A stretch of DNA of 38,704 nucleotides from assembly GCA_018712835.1 (NCBI GenBank), contig DVGF01000063.1, forward strand, positions 1 to 38,704, given 5' to 3'. Position 1 is the stretch's first letter; the number at the start of each line of letters is the position of its first letter. Of this stretch, positions 15,819 through 24,270 are shown piece by piece. This DNA is from Candidatus Ventrenecus stercoripullorum. Lineage in GTDB: Bacteria; Bacillota_I; Bacilli_A; RF39; UBA660. Position numbers and translations under genes: made by a program. Under the pieces are notes generated by a model. That model ran no database searches. It was not told the DNA's origin and saw only the letters and a program-made list of their open reading frames with translations.

Positions 15819-15870
15819 TAAAAAAATAGGATTCAAAATACTTTCAAGAGATACAAACGAAAACTTTTTC

Positions 15871-15899
15871 TTGCTATTTAAAAGAAAGAGTGCTAATAT
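15871..15899 (+). promoter_or_regulatory. Promoter of the T-box/rnr/thrS operon
   Basis: TTGCTA (15871-15876), a 17-base spacer and an extended -10, TGC-TAATAT (15894-15899). Transcription should begin near 15906, just ahead of the T-box leader. Confidence 0.65.
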
Positions 15900-15905
15900 T
15901 AGCTT

Positions 15906-16102
15906 ATAAATCTGTGATCAAAAGATATGATGAAAGAAATTCTTTTTCATAGAGAGATAAGGGTAGGTGGAACTTATCAAAAAGACTCTTTCATTACTCC
16001 TTTTGTAGAGTTCTAATAAGAACCGGAATATTTCCGTTATCAAAAGAAAGGTAAAATAAGGATGGTACCGTCTTAACTGACTCCTGGGGTATCGTCCTTT
16101 TT
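15906..16102 (+). promoter_or_regulatory. T-box riboswitch, probably sensing tRNA-Thr
   Basis: Leader of about 197 bases. Stem I shows the ATGATGAAAG K-turn element, the AGAGAG motif, and the apical hairpin ATAAG/CTTAT with loop GGTAGGTGGAA. The T-box itself is AAGGATGGTACCG (16058-16070). The terminator pairs 16059-16069 with 16088-16098 before a T-run, so uncharged tRNA pairing to the T-box bulge would free the downstream genes. By pairing CTTTTT with AAAAAG and GAAAG with CTTTC in Stem I, an ACT triplet (15985-15987) falls in the specifier position. A second ACT is at 15996-15998. ACU codes threonine, which fits thrS downstream. Confidence 0.9.
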
Positions 16103-16120
16103 CGTTTTAGGAGTGGTGAT

Positions 16121-18406
16121 ATGACGCTAGAACAAGAAGTAGAAAAATTCTTTCAAACGAATACGAAATTTTATAGTATCTATGACGTACATAAAAAATT
16201 AGGCTTGCTCGCAAATCAAAAAGAGTCTTTACAAACTATTTTGACAAAACTAGAAAGCCAAGGCAAAATTTATTATGACAATGGAAAATATATCCATGTT
16301 CCAAGTGATTTTTATTTGCGTTTTGGTACTTTAAAAATGTCCCAAAAAAAGAATTATTATATAAAGACGTTTGCAAAAGAAATTATTTTAATTCCAAAGG
16401 AAAATGTTTTAAAAACAGATGCACATGTTGGCGATGAAGTGTTTGTAGAGCTACTCCCGAAAGAAAAAGGTGTGCAAGAAAACATTGGGGTAATTCGAAG
16501 AGTTGTGCAAGCGGCAACACTTTGTGAAGCTAATTTTTTGAAAACAACTCTTCTAATTGACAAGCTTCATCGTTATTACATCATGATGGAAAATAAACCG
16601 ATTTATTTAAAACCACATGATTTAAATGGCGCTTTCGCTGGGGATGAAGTCTCAATTTATACTGAAAAAAAAGATGGACATAATGCGTTTAAAGTGGTCG
16701 AGGTGATAAAACAAAAAGAAAAATATCGAATTTTTGTAAAGAAAAACCAATCCTGGTATTCGACCGAAAATCACTTATATAAAGCATCATTAAACGAAAC
16801 CGATTTTTATTTAGATGGCACGAAAATTCTAGCCTCGTATGAGTATGATAAAAAGACCAAGACATTTTCTATTTCTTGCAAAAAAGTAATTACAGAAAAT
16901 ATCGAAGAATGGATTCGTGAATATGCAGCCGAACATGGCTTTAAAGCGAGTTTTAGCGAAGAATCTTTAAAAGAGTGCTCATTCATAACAAAGATGAAAC
17001 AAAAAGAGGAAAGAGCCGATTTAAGAGACTTACAAGTAATTAGTATTGATCCTGAAAACGCGAAAGACTTAGATGATGCGATTTCACTTCAAAAAAAGAA
17101 AAACGGTTATCGTTTATACGTTCATATTGCTGATGTTGATTTCTTTGTGCCTTTTTCTAGCTCTTTATTTCAAGAAGCAATCCACCGCGGAACTAGCTGT
17201 TATTTAGGAAATATTGTCATTCCTCAATTACCAGAAGTTCTTTCTAATCACATATGCTCTTTAAAAGAAAAAGAAGAAAGACTTACCAAAACAATGATGA
17301 TCGATGTGGATTATAATGGAGATATTATAGATTTTCAAATCTTTCGTAGTGTGATTTGCAATCAAAAACAAATGACTTATGAAAAAGCCGATTTATTTTT
17401 AGAACAAGGCTTGATTGAGCAAGATTATCAACCGTTTCAAAAAATGTTACTTGAAATGAACGAGTTATCAGCCATTTTACAAACTAGAAGAATGAAAAGA
17501 GGATATCTACCATTAAATGTTTTAGAATTGCAAGCAGTAATTAACCAGAATCATATCGTTTCTAAATTGTTAGAAACCAAAAATGGTCCAGCTCATCGCA
17601 TGATTGAAAACTTTATGCTTCTTGCAAATGAAGCCGTGACCGATTACTTTTATTGGTTAAATTTGCCTTTTGTATATCGAAATCACGATTCACCGTCTTT
17701 AAGTAAACTGTATCGCTTAAAAAAAGAACTAGCGAGTTTACAATATAAAACACGTGGTATTAAGGAATTGCAAATCCAAAAAAAGTATCAGCAATATTTA
17801 ACAACAATCTGTCGTGGTTGTAGTGAAAACGAGCAAAAATATATTATGACCTTATTTTTACAGTCTTTAGAAAAGGCTTACTATAGTAATGAAAATATTG
17901 GACATTTTGGTTTAGCTCTCAAAAGATATGGAACGGTGACTTCCCCAATTAGAAGAGGGTGTGACCTGGTAAATCACGCGGTGATGAGTGAGTTTCTAAC
18001 GAATGGGCTCACTTCTAGTAAACTAGACGAGATAAAAGAATTTATAAGCCAAAATGTGGAACGATTAAATACTCAAGAAGTAGCGAGTGAAGAATTAGAA
18101 AAAGACATCAAGAAGTATTTATTAGAAGAATATGTTCATCAATTTATCGACGAAGTATTTGATGCAACGATAGAATTTATCACAGAAAAAGAGGTATTTA
18201 TTCGCACTACAAATAATATTTTAGGAATGATTCCAATTTTAGGCGAAGATCGGGTAGATAGATTTCATCATACCTATATTTCTGGTAACCAAACCTATCG
18301 AGCAAAAGATACGATCAAGGTACGATTAACTTCGGCCACATTAACAAAAAATGCCTATTGTGTGTTTTCAAAAGAAAATAATTTAAATTTAAAAAGAAAT
18401 TTATAA
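16121..18406 (+). CDS. rnr: Ribonuclease R (3'-5' exoribonuclease, RNB family)
   Basis: 761 residues, normal for RNase R. It degrades structured RNA from the 3' end in the cytosol and helps in rRNA and tmRNA-linked quality control. N-terminal winged-helix region (about 1-70), cold-shock-like OB folds (about 75-220), RNB catalytic domain with DPENAKDLDDAI at 310-321 (metal-binding Asp310, Asp316, Asp318, Asp319), HDSPS and RYGTVTSPIRR near the C-terminal part of RNB, and an S1-like end that is divergent. TTAGGAGTGGTG precedes the ATG. It is the first gene after the T-box, with thrS 15 bases downstream. Confidence 0.93.
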   Translation: MTLEQEVEKFFQTNTKFYSIYDVHKKLGLLANQKESLQTILTKLESQGKIYYDNGKYIHVPSDFYLRFGTLKMSQKKNYYIKTFAKEIILIPKENVLKTDAHVGDEVFVELLPKEKGVQENIGVIRRVVQAATLCEANFLKTTLLIDKLHRYYIMMENKPIYLKPHDLNGAFAGDEVSIYTEKKDGHNAFKVVEVIKQKEKYRIFVKKNQSWYSTENHLYKASLNETDFYLDGTKILASYEYDKKTKTFSISCKKVITENIEEWIREYAAEHGFKASFSEESLKECSFITKMKQKEERADLRDLQVISIDPENAKDLDDAISLQKKKNGYRLYVHIADVDFFVPFSSSLFQEAIHRGTSCYLGNIVIPQLPEVLSNHICSLKEKEERLTKTMMIDVDYNGDIIDFQIFRSVICNQKQMTYEKADLFLEQGLIEQDYQPFQKMLLEMNELSAILQTRRMKRGYLPLNVLELQAVINQNHIVSKLLETKNGPAHRMIENFMLLANEAVTDYFYWLNLPFVYRNHDSPSLSKLYRLKKELASLQYKTRGIKELQIQKKYQQYLTTICRGCSENEQKYIMTLFLQSLEKAYYSNENIGHFGLALKRYGTVTSPIRRGCDLVNHAVMSEFLTNGLTSSKLDEIKEFISQNVERLNTQEVASEELEKDIKKYLLEEYVHQFIDEVFDATIEFITEKEVFIRTTNNILGMIPILGEDRVDRFHHTYISGNQTYRAKDTIKVRLTSATLTKNAYCVFSKENNLNLKRNL

Positions 18407-18421
18407 GGAAGGATGATTAAA

Positions 18422-20155
18422 ATGATAAATATTAAAGAAAATGAAAAATTAAGCGTATTAAATCATAGCTGTGCTCATTTACTTGCACAAGCTGTGAAAC
18501 ATTTATATCCAGAGGCTAAGTTCTGGGTAGGACCAGTCATTAGTGAAGGATTTTACTATGATATGGATTTAGGAAGTGTCACCCTAAAAGAAGAGGATTT
18601 GGAAAAAATCGAAAAAGAAATGAAAAAAATTAGTAAGGATGGCAAAAGAATTGTTCGTCATGAACTAAGCCGTGAAGAAGCTTTAGAAATGTTTCATGAT
18701 GATCCATATAAAATTGATTTGATTGAAAATATGCCTGAGGATGAAGTGATCTCTTGCTATACCCAAGGAGATTTTACTGATTTATGTCGAGGACCACATG
18801 TCGAGTCCGTCAAAGAATGTAAGCACTTTAAACTCCTTAAAGTTGCTGGAGCATACTATAAGGGTGATTCTAAAAACAAGATGCTTCAAAGAGTTTATGG
18901 TATTTGCTTTGAAAAGGAAAATGATTTAGAAGAATATTTAAATTTACTTGAAGAAGCAAAGAAAAGAGATCATAAAAAGTTAGGAAAAGAGCTTGGCTTA
19001 TTTATGATTAGTGAATACGGTCCAGGATTTCCATTTTGGCTTCCTAATGGCATGACTTTAAGAAGAGTTTTAGAGGATTTCTGGTATCAAGAACATGAAA
19101 AAGAAGGCTATCTTTTTGTAAAAACACCAATGATCTTAAATCGTGACTTATGGGAACTATCAGGTCACTGGGCAAATTATAAGGAAAATATGTATACAAC
19201 AACGATCGATGATACGGAATTTGCAATAAAACCAATGAATTGTCCAGGAGGAATGCTTGTATATAAACATGATTTACATTCATACCGTGATTTGCCAATT
19301 CGCTGTGGAGAACTTGGCTTAGTACACCGTCATGAAGCAAGTGGCGCATTAAACGGATTATTTAGAGTGCGTTGTTTTACACAAGATGATGCTCACATAT
19401 TTATGAGAGAAGACCAAATGGAAGAAGAAATTATCAAATTAATTGCTTTTATTGATCGCATTTATAGTATTTTCAAGCTTCCTTACACAATAGAATTGTC
19501 AACTAGACCAGAGGAAAAATATATTGGAGATATTGAGACTTGGAATAAAGCTGAAGAAATATTAGAGAACGCTTGTCATAAGGCTGGTAAAGATTGCAAA
19601 ATAAATCCTGGGGATGGAGCATTCTATGGACCAAAATTAGATTTTCATGTTACAGATTCTTTAGGTAGAGAATGGCAATGTGGAACAATTCAATTAGATA
19701 TGCAACTTCCTGAACGTTTTGATTTAACTTACGTTGATAAAGACGGAGAAAAAAAGAGACCAATTATGCTTCATCGCGTCATATTTGGCTCAGTAGAACG
19801 TTTTATAGGTATTTTAATTGAACATTTTGCGGGAGCATTTCCTTTATGGCTTGCCCCAGTAGAAGTAAATATCATTCCAGTAAACTTAGAATACCATGAA
19901 GAATATACAAGAAGTCTTGAAAGTTGGCTACGTGGCCAAAATATTCGTGTAACTGCCGATTATCGTAACGAAAAACTAAGTTACAAAATGCGGGAAAGCG
20001 TTGTGAAAAAAATACCAGTAACTGTGATTGTTGGCCAAAAAGAAGTCGATAATGAAACAATTAGCTACCGTGAGTTTGGCAGTGAAGAGACAACAACTGT
20101 TACAAAAGACGAATTCTTAAATTACTTAAAAAGTAGAATAGAAAGTAAGAAATAA
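18422..20155 (+). CDS. thrS: Threonyl-tRNA synthetase lacking the TGS domain
   Basis: Charges tRNA-Thr with threonine. 577 residues against about 640 usual: the N-terminal TGS domain is missing and the protein begins almost at the editing domain, whose HSCAH (15-19) and CRGPH zinc/editing motifs are intact. The class II catalytic core follows, with PMNCPGGM, RHEASGALNGLFRVR (motif 2), QCGTIQLD and HRVIFGSVERFIG (motif 3), then the anticodon-binding domain (about 480-577). AAGGAAGG at 18406-18413 points to ATG 18422 rather than the in-frame ATG 18413 that overlaps it. It is under the threonine T-box with rnr, and its stop overlaps the next start (TAATG). Confidence 0.95.
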   Translation: MINIKENEKLSVLNHSCAHLLAQAVKHLYPEAKFWVGPVISEGFYYDMDLGSVTLKEEDLEKIEKEMKKISKDGKRIVRHELSREEALEMFHDDPYKIDLIENMPEDEVISCYTQGDFTDLCRGPHVESVKECKHFKLLKVAGAYYKGDSKNKMLQRVYGICFEKENDLEEYLNLLEEAKKRDHKKLGKELGLFMISEYGPGFPFWLPNGMTLRRVLEDFWYQEHEKEGYLFVKTPMILNRDLWELSGHWANYKENMYTTTIDDTEFAIKPMNCPGGMLVYKHDLHSYRDLPIRCGELGLVHRHEASGALNGLFRVRCFTQDDAHIFMREDQMEEEIIKLIAFIDRIYSIFKLPYTIELSTRPEEKYIGDIETWNKAEEILENACHKAGKDCKINPGDGAFYGPKLDFHVTDSLGREWQCGTIQLDMQLPERFDLTYVDKDGEKKRPIMLHRVIFGSVERFIGILIEHFAGAFPLWLAPVEVNIIPVNLEYHEEYTRSLESWLRGQNIRVTADYRNEKLSYKMRESVVKKIPVTVIVGQKEVDNETISYREFGSEETTTVTKDEFLNYLKSRIESKK

Positions 20156-20922
20156 TGAAACCAATAGAATATTTAGAACAACAAATCATGCATGAGAATT
20201 TGAAGGAGGTTTTGCAAAAAACTTTCCTTCCTTCTCAAACGTATCCAGATTTTCAAAAAGATATGAAGGAGTATGTCTTGCAATTTTTAACGTCAACTAG
20301 TTCCGAAATAGAGTTTTTTGAGTTAGGAAAAGACGTGATATCTTATCAATTAGAACAACAAGGAACAAAGTTTATCGAAACATATGAGATAGCAAAACAA
20401 AAACAAGGTGCTCCTGTGACAGTTACCATTTCGAGTACTAAAGAAGTTTTGGAGTCTATACACATCACAATTCCAATACTTTATTCTTCTTATGCTCCAC
20501 TTTATTCTAGTCTAACAAAGAGCTATTACAATGCACCTATTGATTGGCTCGAAACAGATATCGCACTTTTTAACCAAGTAGTAAAAGTGAAACATCAAAA
20601 ACAATGTTTAAGCTTAACAGGAGAAGAACAAATAGAAAGTTATTATTTAGATGGGCGAAAAATATTATCTAGAAAAACGCAAGAACTAATGGGTGAGAGA
20701 AAGATAATAGAAGAAAGATTTGTTTCAGAAGGTATTTGTTTTTTAAAAACACGTAATACAAGTACTATGAAAAAGAAAAGTGATAAGCCTTATAGTTATT
20801 TTGAGATATATAGAGATAATTACATGGATTTAGAATTTACATCAACGAGTACTATTACAAGAAATCAGTTTGACAAAAGAATGAAAGGCTCTTATAGTAG
20901 AATACGTGAATTAAAAAAGTAA
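20155..20922 (+). CDS. Unknown protein, 255 residues
   Basis: No family recognised. The ATG overlaps the thrS stop by one base, so translation is coupled and the gene belongs to the T-box operon. It is soluble with no signal peptide. The N-terminal half is helical (EYLEQQIMHENLKEVLQK). A middle stretch of short hydrophobic and aromatic segments (HITIPILYSSYAPLYSSLTK, about 103-122) and the beta-like part that follows suggest a compact alpha/beta fold. The C-terminal end is basic. It has no obvious catalytic motif. Confidence 0.6.
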   Translation: MKPIEYLEQQIMHENLKEVLQKTFLPSQTYPDFQKDMKEYVLQFLTSTSSEIEFFELGKDVISYQLEQQGTKFIETYEIAKQKQGAPVTVTISSTKEVLESIHITIPILYSSYAPLYSSLTKSYYNAPIDWLETDIALFNQVVKVKHQKQCLSLTGEEQIESYYLDGRKILSRKTQELMGERKIIEERFVSEGICFLKTRNTSTMKKKSDKPYSYFEIYRDNYMDLEFTSTSTITRNQFDKRMKGSYSRIRELKK

Positions 20923-20927
20923 AGAAT

Positions 20928-20956
20928 TTGACACATTCCTCATAATATGATAGGAT
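20928..20956 (+). promoter_or_regulatory. Promoter of the methyltransferase-like gene
   Basis: Perfect -35 TTGACA (20928-20933), a 17-base spacer and an extended -10, TGA-TAGGAT (20951-20956). A run of seven G (20971-20977) then serves as the ribosome binding site. Confidence 0.7.
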
Positions 20957-20985
20957 AAACACAAATTTCAGGGGGGGAATGTGTG

Positions 20986-21738
20986 ATGGAAAAGAATTTC
21001 TTTCAGGAAGTATATCCTTTTGCAACCGAAAATATGAATGCATATTTTGAAAGATTAGAATTATCTGATAAAAGTGTTTTGACAGTTGGTTCGTCTTGTG
21101 ATCAACTGTTCAACGCTATTGCTTATGGAGCCAAAAGTGTAACAGTTTTTGATATCAATCCAAATGTTAAAAAGTATTATGAATGGAAAAAGCAGCTTTT
21201 GTTCCAATGTAAGCGTGAGAATTTTGTGAAAACAGTTCTAGAAAAAATAGAGTGTTCAGATATTTCTTTCACTAAGGATATTTTGGATATCGGCACGATT
21301 TATCGAATTAATCATTATTTAGAAAATGATGATGTTTATAAGCAATTACAGCAACTATTGATACAAACACCAGTAAATTTTGTAGAGGGTAATTTATTTG
21401 CTCCGAATATAAAAGAACAGTATGACCGGATTATTTTTTCTAATGTACTACAATATGTAGGTTCTTTTTTTCCCGGCAATCATTTATCTTCTTATCAGAT
21501 TATTCGAGATACTTTTATGATATGGAAATCATTATTGAATAAAGAAGGAATTTTACAGTTTCTTTATTTATACTCTTTCCGGACAAAAGATTTACATGAT
21601 TGCAGTCATAGCATAGCGTGTTATAACATAAAACCGATTTACAATCTTTTAAAAGGACATCGCTTAGATATGGAATGGATATCCGGTATTTGTCAGGAAC
21701 CAGATGCAATTTTAACTTATACAAATTCAAAAAAATGA
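20986..21738 (+). CDS. SAM-dependent methyltransferase-like protein (DUF3419-like)
   Basis: 250 residues with a Rossmann-type methyltransferase beginning. Motif I reads LTVGSSCDQLFNAI (about 27-40), in place of the common DxGxGxG, and is followed by VTVFDINP (motif II, acidic Asp for the SAM ribose). Later come EQYDRIIFSNVLQY (motif IV region) and KEGILQFLYL. The GSS-DQ-FNAI pattern resembles DUF3419/BtaA-type proteins that transfer groups from SAM, but the assignment is tentative. The ATG at 20986 follows the seven-G ribosome binding site; a GTG one codon earlier is also possible. Confidence 0.5.
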   Translation: MEKNFFQEVYPFATENMNAYFERLELSDKSVLTVGSSCDQLFNAIAYGAKSVTVFDINPNVKKYYEWKKQLLFQCKRENFVKTVLEKIECSDISFTKDILDIGTIYRINHYLENDDVYKQLQQLLIQTPVNFVEGNLFAPNIKEQYDRIIFSNVLQYVGSFFPGNHLSSYQIIRDTFMIWKSLLNKEGILQFLYLYSFRTKDLHDCSHSIACYNIKPIYNLLKGHRLDMEWISGICQEPDAILTYTNSKK

Positions 21739-21759
21739 GAGGATATGATTTTATAAATT

Positions 21760-22290
21760 ATGAACACAATTTACTATTTAAACGATGATAATAAATTAAC
21801 AGAAGCACAAGATGAAGAAGCCTCGATTTTAATAAACGACCCAATGGATGTTATCAATTATGCTGTATCCTTTATTTATGAAAATGGCGATATAGAGCAA
21901 GTTCTAAGAAATGCTAATTCAAAGAGTCATGCTTTACTATTAAAAAAATTATATGAAAAATCAAAAAAACTAAAAAAATATTTACTAGAAAAGCAAATCG
22001 ATGAGTTAGAACATGCTCGTGCCGATATAAACTTGGCAAAAAAGAATGTCATGGGACTATATTATTATTTTTCTATGTCCGCCTATCATAACATGCATAT
22101 AGGGTATCTAAATATTCCTAAAAATTTAACAGACAAACAAAAATTATTCTTAAACGACCGATTAAGTTATTTTGAACAATATGATTTTTTAGAAATAAAT
22201 CAATATAACAAAAATACCCAAACATTAGACGAATTAACCGAACATGGCCAAAATTTTATGAGAGTATTAAAAAATTTGGTTCAGAAATAA
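21760..22290 (+). CDS. Unknown protein, 176 residues
   Basis: Not recognised. It is acidic at the N-terminus and strongly helical in the middle (KLYEKSKKLKKYLLEKQIDE, likely a coiled coil at about 64-95), followed by an aromatic stretch (GLYYYFSMSAYHNMHIGY, about 100-117) and a polar C-terminus. There is no signal peptide or clear membrane segment. The ATG follows GAGAGGAT; the gene starts 21 bases after the methyltransferase-like gene and probably shares its promoter. Confidence 0.55.
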   Translation: MNTIYYLNDDNKLTEAQDEEASILINDPMDVINYAVSFIYENGDIEQVLRNANSKSHALLLKKLYEKSKKLKKYLLEKQIDELEHARADINLAKKNVMGLYYYFSMSAYHNMHIGYLNIPKNLTDKQKLFLNDRLSYFEQYDFLEINQYNKNTQTLDELTEHGQNFMRVLKNLVQK

Positions 22291-22307
22291 GAATTCTATG
22301 CTATAAT
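22280..22307 (+). promoter_or_regulatory. Promoter of the frameshifted HD gene and serS
   Basis: Extended -10 TGC-TATAAT (22302-22307) with a weak -35, TTCAGA (22280-22285), at 16 bases. The HD gene ATG follows 29 bases later, and serS is translationally coupled downstream. Confidence 0.55.
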
Positions 22308-22336
22308 AAACTCATAGTTGTTAGGGTGGTGGTTCT

Positions 22337-22817
22337 ATGTTTACAAAAGAGGAAATCTTACATTACAAGGAATTAGATTTATACTCGCGTAGCTTAGAAC
22401 TTGTCACCCGTTTTTTTTAAAAACAAAACAGATAAAGCAAATGTAAATTATATGAGTCATCTTTTGCGTGTGAGCGAGGATTTTGATGATATCTTTATAA
22501 AATCCGTCGCATTAATGCATGATATATTAGAAGATACACCGGTTACCAAAAACGATTTACTGGCTCTTGATTATTCTAATGAGTTTGTGGAAACATTAGA
22601 AATCTTAGAAAACTCTTATGATACATACACAGAATACATTGACCATTTAATAGAAAGCCAGAATTTAGTAGCGCTTCAAGTAAAATTAAAAGATTTACTA
22701 CATAATATGGATTTAACAAGACTTGCCAAAGTAACCGCTCGAGATATCAAAAGAAGTAAGAAATATATCGATGCTTACTCAAAAATTATCACAAAGTTAG
22801 AAGGAGAAAAATTATGA
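22337..22817 (+). pseudogene. HD-domain hydrolase, alarmone-hydrolase-like, frameshifted at a T8 run
   Basis: The start is clear (AGGGTGGTGG, then ATG 22337) and reads 27 codons to a TAA just after a run of eight T (22411-22418). Removing one T joins this to the downstream frame, giving one protein of 159 residues with ALMHDILEDT and VKLKDLLHNM, close to the HD and nucleotide-binding motifs of (p)ppGpp hydrolases (SpoT/MESH1-like), though much is shortened. The downstream part is also open from a TTG at 22401 but without a ribosome binding site. Its TGA overlaps the serS ATG. It may be mutation, sequencing error, or slippage expression at the T8 tract. The hydrolase role is inference from motifs. 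Confidence 0.7.
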
Positions 22818-24091
22818 TAGATATTAAATTAATTAGAGAAAATAGAGAATTAGTAAAAGAAAATATCAAAAAGAAATTCCAAGAGGAAAAACTAGGCCTA
22901 GTAGATGAAGTATACGATTTAGATGAGTCTAGAAGAGAATACCAAACAAAAATGGATGCCTTAAAAGCCGATAAAAATAAAATGAGTAGCCAAATTGGTG
23001 TCCTTATGAAAGAAAAAAAACTAGAGGAAGTAGAAGAAATCAAAAAGAAAATTGCTAGCATGACAGAAGAAATTACATCATTAGAAGAAAAACAAAATAC
23101 TTTAGCAGATGAGATTAAAAAGAGAATGATGGTCATTCCAAACATTATGGACCCAAGCGTTCCAATTGGTCGTGATGACAGTGAAAACGTCGAGGTAGAG
23201 CGATTTGGCGAACCTGTTGTACCAGACTATGAAATTCCATATCATGCAGATATCATTTTAAGTCTAAATGGCATGGACAAAGAAGCTGCTGGAAGAACGA
23301 GTGGCGAAGGGTTCTACTACCTACTCGGTGATATTGCAAGACTTCATGAAGCAATGCTTGCTTATGCTAGAGACTATATGATTGACAAAGGCTTCACTTA
23401 TGCAGTCCCACCATTCATGATCCATAGTGATGTCGTAACTGGTGTTATGTCTTTCCCGGAAATGGAAGCAATGATGTACAAAATAGAAGGCGAAGACTTA
23501 TATCTAATTGGAACAAGTGAGCACTCAATGATTGGACGCTTTAAAGACCAAATTATTAAAAAGAGTGATTTACCAATCAAAATGACTTCTTATTCTCCAT
23601 GCTTCAGAAAAGAAGGTGGTTCTCATGGTCTAGAAGAACGTGGTTTATACCGTGTTCATCAATTTGAAAAACAAGAAATGATTGTATTATGCGAACCAGA
23701 AGACTCTATGAAGTTTTACAATGAAATGTGGAAATATACTGTTGAAATTTTTAGAAACATGAATGTTCCTGTAAGACAATTAGAATGTTGCTCTGGCGAC
23801 TTAGCAGACTTAAAAGTAAAATCTTGTGACGTCGAAGCTTGGAGCCCAAGACAACAAAAATATTTTGAAGTTGGTTCTTGCTCTAATTTAGGAGATGCCC
23901 AAGCAAGAAGGCTAGGTATCCGTGTCAAAGGAGAAAAAGGTACTTACTATCTTCACACATTAAATAATACTTGTGTTGCAACCCCAAGAGGACTTATTGC
24001 TGTGATTGAAAATAACTATCAAAAAGATGGAAGTATCATTGTTCCAGAAGTCCTACGACCATATATGGGTGGAAAAGAAGTAATTCGTTAA
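22814..24091 (+). CDS. serS: Seryl-tRNA synthetase
   Basis: Charges tRNA-Ser (and tRNA-Sec if present) with serine. 425 residues, normal length. The N-terminal long coiled-coil arm that grips the tRNA variable arm is at about 30-100. The class II core has IGTSEHSMIG, motif 2 in CFRKEGGSHGLEERGLYRVH, then QFEKQEM, and motif 3 as TPRGLIAVIENN. AGAAGGAG lies just before the ATG, which overlaps the stop of the HD gene (ATGA). Confidence 0.96.
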   Translation: MIDIKLIRENRELVKENIKKKFQEEKLGLVDEVYDLDESRREYQTKMDALKADKNKMSSQIGVLMKEKKLEEVEEIKKKIASMTEEITSLEEKQNTLADEIKKRMMVIPNIMDPSVPIGRDDSENVEVERFGEPVVPDYEIPYHADIILSLNGMDKEAAGRTSGEGFYYLLGDIARLHEAMLAYARDYMIDKGFTYAVPPFMIHSDVVTGVMSFPEMEAMMYKIEGEDLYLIGTSEHSMIGRFKDQIIKKSDLPIKMTSYSPCFRKEGGSHGLEERGLYRVHQFEKQEMIVLCEPEDSMKFYNEMWKYTVEIFRNMNVPVRQLECCSGDLADLKVKSCDVEAWSPRQQKYFEVGSCSNLGDAQARRLGIRVKGEKGTYYLHTLNNTCVATPRGLIAVIENNYQKDGSIIVPEVLRPYMGGKEVIR

Positions 24092-24204
24092 AGGGAGTTT
24101 TTAAAAATTGCTCATCAAAAATCTTAAAAAATGCACAATGAGTATAATTTTAAAAAATGAAACGAATGTAATTTATTATGAATTTTACTAAAAAGTAAGA
24201 TATA

Positions 24205-24229
24205 GGAATGGACCTTTCCATTCTTTTTT
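24205..24229 (+). terminator. Terminator after serS
   Basis: GAATGG (24206-24211) and CCATTC (24218-24223) form a 6-bp stem, with a G-U pair outside, and six T follow. The rest of 24092-24270 is AT-rich with no gene. Confidence 0.6.
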
Positions 24230-24270
24230 CAAAAGTTTCTATTTCAATATTTTAGGGGGGGGTGTCTCAT

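Noticed and set aside
24092-24200. Possible regulatory RNA between serS and the next gene
   Set aside because: The stretch is AT-rich with no stable helix other than the terminator at 24205, and no promoter consensus.
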